Shown in pieces: positions 59,715-64,000 of a stretch of DNA of 64,000 bases (position 1 is the first letter of the stretch; every line of letters begins with the position of its first letter). This DNA is from Oscillospiraceae bacterium (GTDB lineage: Bacteria; Bacillota_A; Clostridia; Oscillospirales; Oscillospiraceae). The position numbers were made by a program, and so were the translations under genes. Where the stretch lies: NCBI GenBank assembly GCA_015067895.1, contig SVLP01000003.1, positions 1 to 64,000 of the forward strand, written 5' to 3'. The notes beneath the pieces were generated by a model, which saw only the letters and a program-made list of their open reading frames with translations, ran no database searches and was not told the origin of the DNA.

Positions 59715-61916
59715 TTACAGATGCAGCACCCGATCCTTGATCTCCTGGGTTCTTCCCTGGTTCCAGTACTGGGTACCGATATAGCCGCAGGTGCGGCGGG
59801 CCACGTTCATCTTGGCCTGGTCGGTGTTGCCGCAGTTGGGGCAGACCCAGACCAGCTTGCCGTCGGCATCGTCGCGGATCTCGATCTCGCCGTCGTAGCC
59901 GCAGCACTGGCAGTAGTCAGACTTGGTGTTCAGCTCCGCGTACATGATGTTCTCGTAGATGAACTGCATCAGCTCCAGCACCGCGTCGATGTTCTGCTGC
60001 ATGTTGGGCACCTCCACGTAGGAGATGGCACCGCCGGGGGAAAGCTGCTGGAACTCGGCCTCGAAGGCCAGCTTGGTGAAGGCATCGATCTCCTCGGACA
60101 CATGGACGTGGTAGGAGTTGGTGATGTAGCTCTTGTCTGTGATGCCGGGGATCATGCCGAAGCGGTTCTGCAGGCACTTGGCGAACTTGTAGGTGGTGGA
60201 CTCCAGGGGGGTGCCGTAGAGGGAGAAGTCGATGTTGTGCTTCTCCTTCCAGCCCTTACAGGCGTCGTTCATATGCTGCATGACCGCCAGAGCGAAGGGC
60301 TTGGCCTCGGCATCGGTATGGCTTCGGCCGGTCATGTACTTGACGCACTCATAAAGACCCGCGTAGCCCAGGGAAATGGTGGAATAGCCGCCGTAGAGGA
60401 GCCGGTCGATGGGCTCGCCTTTCTCAAGTCTTGCCAGGGCGCCGTACTGCCACAGGATGGGCGCGGCATCGGACAGGGTGCCCTTCAGCCGCTCGTGGCG
60501 GCACATCAGGCCCCGGTAGCACAGCTCCAGACGCTCGTCGAAGATCTGCCAGAACTTGTCAAAATCCTTGCCGGAGCTCAGGGCCACGTCGACAAGATTG
60601 ATAGTGACCACGCCCTGGTTGAAGCGGCCATAGTACTTGTGCTTGCCGGGCTCGTAGTTGCCGGCATTTGCGATGTTGCCCGCGCCCGCGTCGGTGAACC
60701 GGTCGGGGGTCAGGAAGGAGCGGCAGCCCATGCAGACATAGACATCGCCCTTGAACTGAAGCATCTTTTTCTCGGAGATGAAGTCGGGAACCATGCGCTT
60801 GGCGGTGCACTGGGCAGCGAGCCGGGTCAGGTACCAGTAGGGGGTGCCCTCCCGGACATTGTCCTCCTCCAGCACGTAAATCAGCTTGGGGAAGGCGGGG
60901 GTGATCCAGACGCCCTTCTCGTTCTTGACGCCCTCGTAGCGCTGGCGGAGGGTCTCCTCGATAATCATGGCAAGATCCTTCTTCTCCTGCTCGTTCCGTG
61001 CCTCGTTCAGGTACATGAACACGGTGATGAAGGGGGCCTGTCCGTTGGTGGTCATCAGGGTGACGACCTGGTACTGGATGGTCTGGACGCCGCGGCTGAC
61101 CTCCTCCCGGAGCCGGGTCTCCACCACATGGGAGATGGTCTCCTCGTCAGGGGCGATGCCGTAGACGGCCAGCTCCTTCTCCACGGTCTTGCGGATCTTC
61201 TCCCGGCTGACCTGGACGAAGGGAGCCAGGTGGGTCAGGGAGATGGACTGACCGCCGTACTGGTTGGAGGCCACCTGGGCGATGATCTGGGTGGCGATGT
61301 TGCAGGCGGTGGAGAAGCTATGGGGCTTCTCGATCATGGTGCCGGAGATGACGGTGCCGTTCTGGAGCATATCCTCCAGATTCACCAGATCGCAGTTGTG
61401 CATGTGCTGGGCGAAGTAGTCGGCGTCGTGGAAGTGGATGATGCCCTGTTCGTGGGCCTGGACGATCTCCCGGGGCAGGAGGATGCGGTTGGTGATGTCC
61501 TTGCTGACCTCACCGGCCATATAGTCGCGCTGGACAGAGTTGACGGTGGGGTTTTTGTTGGCGTTCTCCTGCTTGACCTCCTCGTTGTTGCTCTCGATGA
61601 GGGAGAGGATCCGGTCGTCGGTGGTATTGGACTGGCGGGCCAGATTCCGGGTGTAGCGATAGGTGATGTACTCCTTGGCAACTTCAAATGCGCCATGGGC
61701 CATGATGGCCTTCTCCACCAGATCCTGGATCTCCTCCACGGCGGGGGAGCGGCCCAGGGCCTCGCAGGAGATGGTCACGTTCTGGGCGATGCGCTCGATC
61801 TGCAGATCGGTCATGCGGAACTGCTCCTCCACGGCGGCGTTGGCCTTGCGCAGGGCGACAACGATCTTGTTGATGTCAAAGATCTCCTCCGCGCCGTTTC
61901 GCTTGATGATCTTCAT
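59715..61916 (-). CDS. nrdD: Anaerobic (class III) ribonucleoside-triphosphate reductase
   Basis: Glycyl-radical enzyme making dNTPs without oxygen. The 733 aa have an N-terminal ATP-cone (about 1-90, KIIKRNGAEEIFDINKIVVAL), the ten-stranded barrel, a C-terminal zinc site (C669/C672 and C692/C695), and the radical loop RRTCGYIGT with G711. The activase nrdG, usually next door, is not present in the window; downstream is a convergent ABC permease. Two palindromic NrdR-like boxes lie in the promoter, one between -35 and -10, so repression by NrdR is likely. Confidence 0.97.
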   Translation of the reverse strand: MKIIKRNGAEEIFDINKIVVALRKANAAVEEQFRMTDLQIERIAQNVTISCEALGRSPAVEEIQDLVEKAIMAHGAFEVAKEYITYRYTRNLARQSNTTDDRILSLIESNNEEVKQENANKNPTVNSVQRDYMAGEVSKDITNRILLPREIVQAHEQGIIHFHDADYFAQHMHNCDLVNLEDMLQNGTVISGTMIEKPHSFSTACNIATQIIAQVASNQYGGQSISLTHLAPFVQVSREKIRKTVEKELAVYGIAPDEETISHVVETRLREEVSRGVQTIQYQVVTLMTTNGQAPFITVFMYLNEARNEQEKKDLAMIIEETLRQRYEGVKNEKGVWITPAFPKLIYVLEEDNVREGTPYWYLTRLAAQCTAKRMVPDFISEKKMLQFKGDVYVCMGCRSFLTPDRFTDAGAGNIANAGNYEPGKHKYYGRFNQGVVTINLVDVALSSGKDFDKFWQIFDERLELCYRGLMCRHERLKGTLSDAAPILWQYGALARLEKGEPIDRLLYGGYSTISLGYAGLYECVKYMTGRSHTDAEAKPFALAVMQHMNDACKGWKEKHNIDFSLYGTPLESTTYKFAKCLQNRFGMIPGITDKSYITNSYHVHVSEEIDAFTKLAFEAEFQQLSPGGAISYVEVPNMQQNIDAVLELMQFIYENIMYAELNTKSDYCQCCGYDGEIEIRDDADGKLVWVCPNCGNTDQAKMNVARRTCGYIGTQYWNQGRTQEIKDRVLHL

Positions 61917-61976
61917 GGTTCATGCTCCTTTCTATGGGGAACAAGGGGGATCCCTTGTGTCGAATTTGGTCGAACA

Positions 61977-61992
61977 CCACAACATCTTGTGT
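61977..61992 (-). promoter_or_regulatory. Candidate NrdR box 1
   Basis: Minus strand ACACAAGATGTTGTGG, a near-palindrome matching the ACAC-NNNNNNNN-GTGT form of NrdR sites, just downstream of the expected nrdD start site. Confidence 0.65.
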
Positions 61993-62011
61993 TGCGGCGA
62001 ATTGCAGGGGT

Positions 62012-62040
62012 ATTATACTACATCTTGTGTTACTTTGCAA
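62012..62040 (-). promoter_or_regulatory. nrdD promoter
   Basis: Minus strand TTGCAA (62035-62040), 17-bp spacer, TATAAT (62012-62017). The spacer contains NrdR box 2. Confidence 0.85.
62015..62030 (-). promoter_or_regulatory. Candidate NrdR box 2
   Basis: Minus strand ACACAAGATGTAGTAT, sharing ACACAAGATGT with box 1 and overlapping the -10 and spacer. Start-to-start distance from box 1 is 38 bp. Occupation would block polymerase. Confidence 0.65.
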
Positions 62041-62153
62041 GTGGGAATCACAGGATATGGTGCTGCCCCCTTTGTGCAGATTGTCCGCCGCCCCTTTTCG
62101 TCCACACAGAACGTGTGGTCAGGCAGAAAATGGCCGAAGGAGCAAGAATCGAA

Positions 62154-62182
62154 TTGCTATTTGTCCCATTCCATTGTATAAT
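62154..62182 (+). promoter_or_regulatory. galM promoter
   Basis: TTGCTA (62154-62159), 17-bp spacer, TATAAT (62177-62182), AAAGGAG SD and ATG at 62234. The 62041-62153 stretch between the two divergent promoters holds a small CCACAC/GTGTGG hairpin (62102-62118) and nothing else recognised. Confidence 0.85.
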
Positions 62183-62233
62183 AACCGCAAAAAGCAGAAC
62201 CATTTCTTCAAAATTGAAAGGAGTCTGGAAACC

Positions 62234-63229
62234 ATGGAAAAAAACTTTGGGAAACTTGCTGATGGCCGCCAGGCCCGGCTCTACACCATCGCCGCAGGCC
62301 GCGTCCGGGCGGAGGTCACCGACTACGGCGCGTCGCTGGTGTCGCTGTTCGTGGACGGCGTGGATGTGTGCCTGGGCTGCGAGGATGTCCGGGGCTACGA
62401 GCGCAACGGCTCTTACCTGGGCGCAGTGGTGGGCCGCAGCGCCAACCGCATCGGCGGCGCAAGCTTCGTGCTCAGCGGCGAAACGGTGACCCTCCCCGCC
62501 AACGAGGGCAAAAACAACCTCCACTCCGGCCCCGACAGCTGGGGCTGGCGGCTGTGGGAAAAGACCGCCCACAGGGAAAACAGCTTAACCCTGTCCCTCC
62601 ACAGCCCCCACGGTGACCAGGGCTTCCCCGGCAATGCGGATGTGACGGTGACCTATACCATTGAAAACGATGGCCTGACCATCGAATACCGCGCTGTTTC
62701 CGACCGGGACACCGTCTTCAACCTGACCAACCACGCCTACTTCAACCTCTTCGGCCAGGATCGGCCCGAGAAGGCCATGGAGCAGGAGCTGATGATCCCC
62801 GGCGAATACTTCTGCCCCGACGACGCCGAGAACATCCCCACCGGCGAGCTGCGCCATGTGGATGGCACCCCCTTCGACTTCCGCGCCTTCAAGCCCATCG
62901 GCCGGGACATTGGCATGGACTACGAGCCCCTGATCCTTCAGGGCGGCTACGACCACAATTTCGTCAACAAGGATGCCCTCTGCGCGGTTCTGCGCAACCC
63001 CGAGAACGGCCTGACCATGACCGTCACCACCGACTGCCCCGGCGTCCAGGTCTACGCCGGCAACTTCCTGGACAATGTGGGCAAGGGTGGCGTGTACTAC
63101 GGCAAGCGCACCGGCGTGGCTCTGGAGACCCAGTTCTACCCCAACTGCGTCAACCACCCCGAGTGGCCCCAGCCGGTGGTAAAGGCCGGGGAGCAGTATC
63201 GCTCCGTGACTGTCTACAGCTTCCGCTGA
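62234..63229 (+). CDS. galM: Aldose 1-epimerase (mutarotase)
   Basis: Interconverts alpha and beta anomers of glucose, galactose or related sugars. The 331-aa beta-sandwich has the conserved NNLHSGP (H97) and NLTNHAYFNL with catalytic acid H167. The catalytic base is E298 in GVALETQFYPN. Substrate preference is not readable. It is monocistronic with its own promoter and lies next to a convergent Gfo/Idh/MocA oxidoreductase, suggesting a sugar-related locus beyond the window edge. Confidence 0.95.
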   Translation: MEKNFGKLADGRQARLYTIAAGRVRAEVTDYGASLVSLFVDGVDVCLGCEDVRGYERNGSYLGAVVGRSANRIGGASFVLSGETVTLPANEGKNNLHSGPDSWGWRLWEKTAHRENSLTLSLHSPHGDQGFPGNADVTVTYTIENDGLTIEYRAVSDRDTVFNLTNHAYFNLFGQDRPEKAMEQELMIPGEYFCPDDAENIPTGELRHVDGTPFDFRAFKPIGRDIGMDYEPLILQGGYDHNFVNKDALCAVLRNPENGLTMTVTTDCPGVQVYAGNFLDNVGKGGVYYGKRTGVALETQFYPNCVNHPEWPQPVVKAGEQYRSVTVYSFR

Positions 63230-63248
63230 TTTCAAAGAACATACATAA

Positions 63249-63293
63249 AAAGCGGAGGGAGTATCCCAGTAAATCAGGATGCTCCCTCCGCTT
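63249..63293. terminator. Bidirectional terminator galM/oxidoreductase side
   Basis: AAGCGGAGGGAGTATCC (63249-63265) pairs with GGATGCTCCCTCCGCTT (63277-63293), one G-U pair. TTTTTATG follows on the minus strand; the plus side has only TTGCGC. Confidence 0.75.
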
Positions 63294-63335
63294 GCGCATT
63301 GGAACAGGTGAAAAGAATCAGGTACCAACGATCGT

Positions 63336-63433
63336 GTCATCGCGAGGGCGTCAGCCCGTGGCGATCTCCTGGTACGATGTGCGAATATCAAACGCAGCAG
63401 CAGGAGATTGCCACGCCTTCGGCTCGCAATGAC
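63336..63433. repeat. GTCATTGCGAG dyad element, copy 5
   Basis: GTCATCGCGAG at the left, CTCGCAATGAC at the right, with GTGGCGATCTCCTGG / AGGAGATTGCCACG arms. With the galM hairpin it explains most of the 306-bp gap between galM and the convergent oxidoreductase. The remaining 63434-63535 stretch is unassigned. Confidence 0.8.
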
Positions 63434-63535
63434 AGCGGTAGACGGCAGCTGATTCTTCTGTTTTTAGGTTGGCTATTTCGAGCAAAGTCGGTTGCATCCA
63501 TTTTGAAGGACAACACCGAAGACTGGGGGGAACGG

Positions 63536-64000
63536 TCACAGCTCCACCACGATATGCTCCTTCCGGGATCGTTCTGCGGCGAAGCAGATCAGGTGGCTCT
63601 GGAGGGAGACCTTCGCGCTGGTTCGGCTTTCGCCGCCGTGGCGGAGGATGTGCAGGAAGTCGCCCAGGATGCCGTAATCGCCACCGCCGTGGCCGCTGCT
63701 GGCCGCATCCACGGGGATGGTCTTCTTCTCCTCCCCGAAGCGGTGGAGGACGATCTGACCGGTGCCCATGTCCGCGGTGATCTGTCCCGCGGTGCCGAAG
63801 ATCTTCAGCTGGCGGGAGAAATCCGCGGAGAAGGCGGTCATGGTGAAGGTGGCCACGGCGCCGCCCTCAAACTCCAGGCTGACCACCTGCCGATCCACCA
63901 CATCGTTGTCGCAGCGGTACACGCAGCGGCCATAGGGGCCTTCCTCCAGAGCCCTGCGTCTGCCCGCCTCGCTCAAATCTGTGGTGATGACATCCACCGG
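63536..64000 (-). CDS. Gfo/Idh/MocA-family oxidoreductase, C-terminal part (cut by window edge)
   Basis: The reading frame is open at the window end (PVDVITTDLSEAGRRR), so this is the last 154 residues of a longer protein; a GTG at 63997 is internal, not a start. The part seen fits the C-terminal substrate domain of NAD(P)-dependent sugar or inositol dehydrogenases: CDNDVVDRQVVSLEFEGGAVATFTMTAFS, FGTAGQITADMGTGQIVLHRF and GGGDYGILGDFLHIL. The N-terminal Rossmann fold is outside the window. The sugar substrate cannot be told. Confidence 0.85.
   Translation of the reverse strand, partial: PVDVITTDLSEAGRRRALEEGPYGRCVYRCDNDVVDRQVVSLEFEGGAVATFTMTAFSADFSRQLKIFGTAGQITADMGTGQIVLHRFGEEKKTIPVDAASSGHGGGDYGILGDFLHILRHGGESRTSAKVSLQSHLICFAAERSRKEHIVVEL

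Overview
The window reads as a GC-rich chromosome segment of an anaerobic, endospore-forming member of Clostridia. The Oscillospirales / Ruminococcaceae-like group is my best guess from protein style; no species can be assigned. Sporulation is indicated by spmA-spmB, an AbrB-type regulator and a SpoVD-like PBP with PASTA domains. Anaerobic life is indicated by class III ribonucleotide reductase (nrdD), a 2[4Fe-4S] ferredoxin and acetate kinase. The wall is predicted to be meso-DAP type from the DNPR motif of MurE. Most genes lie on the minus strand in long co-directional runs with ATGA overlaps. Non-AUG starts are frequent (mraZ, leuS and clp TTG; rsmH, spmB and smc GTG).

Layout. 1-451: tRNA operon (Val-Asp-Phe-Gly-Cys in transcription order) behind a perfect sigma-A promoter, then hslO. 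1.5-4.3 kb: a Nudix hydrolase, a methyltransferase and a PF14907-type nucleotidyltransferase. 4.3-17.2 kb: the dcw cell wall/division cluster mraZ-rsmH-ftsL-spoVD-murE-murF-mraY-(gap)-ftsW-murG-divIB-ftsZ. murD, murC, murB and ftsA are missing, and a palindromic repeat fills the usual murD slot. 17.4-23.2 kb: a Clp ATPase with a possible second start, ferredoxin, trmN6-like and rsmI genes, abrB and spmAB. 23.3-26.4 kb: efp, a CD1247-type zinc-ribbon protein, an M24 peptidase, yqeG and a tiny membrane protein. 26.7-31.4 kb: rpsU, an S-layer-homology protein and leuS. 31.5-39.0 kb: rsfS, a nadD-yqeK fusion, yhbY, rdgB, ftsY and smc. 39.3-41.1 kb: a PadR-controlled membrane-protein operon and an Xre regulator. 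41.2-50.7 kb: rnc, plsX, trmFO, topA, dprA, a SpoU-type methyltransferase and the potassium-uptake genes trkA/trkH. 50.8-64 kb: pepT, an Xre/DUF6809-like divergent pair, ackA divergent from tmcAL, a MacB/FtsX-type ABC exporter, nrdD with NrdR boxes, galM, and the end of a Gfo/Idh/MocA oxidoreductase cut by the window edge.

Most genes are conserved housekeeping genes, and I see no prophage, CRISPR array, transposase or obvious defence island. The unexplained material is between genes. There are five copies of a roughly 100-bp dyad bounded by GTCATTGCGAG, two of them nested in a larger GC-rich frame. A GGAACGG palindrome family includes two identical 20-bp palindromes, one of which supplies the end of spmB. 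A tandem array of different mini-hairpins is joined by a constant ATTTCAC linker. Several gaps of the 31-39 kb run each hold a different low-complexity palindrome. Gene-level oddities worth checking are an internal ribosome binding site in clp, a hairpin between the hslO Shine-Dalgarno (SD) and start, and a decarboxylase-like motif in a small PadR-linked membrane protein.

Functions and promoters are inferred by reading alone; no database search, folding or computation was run.
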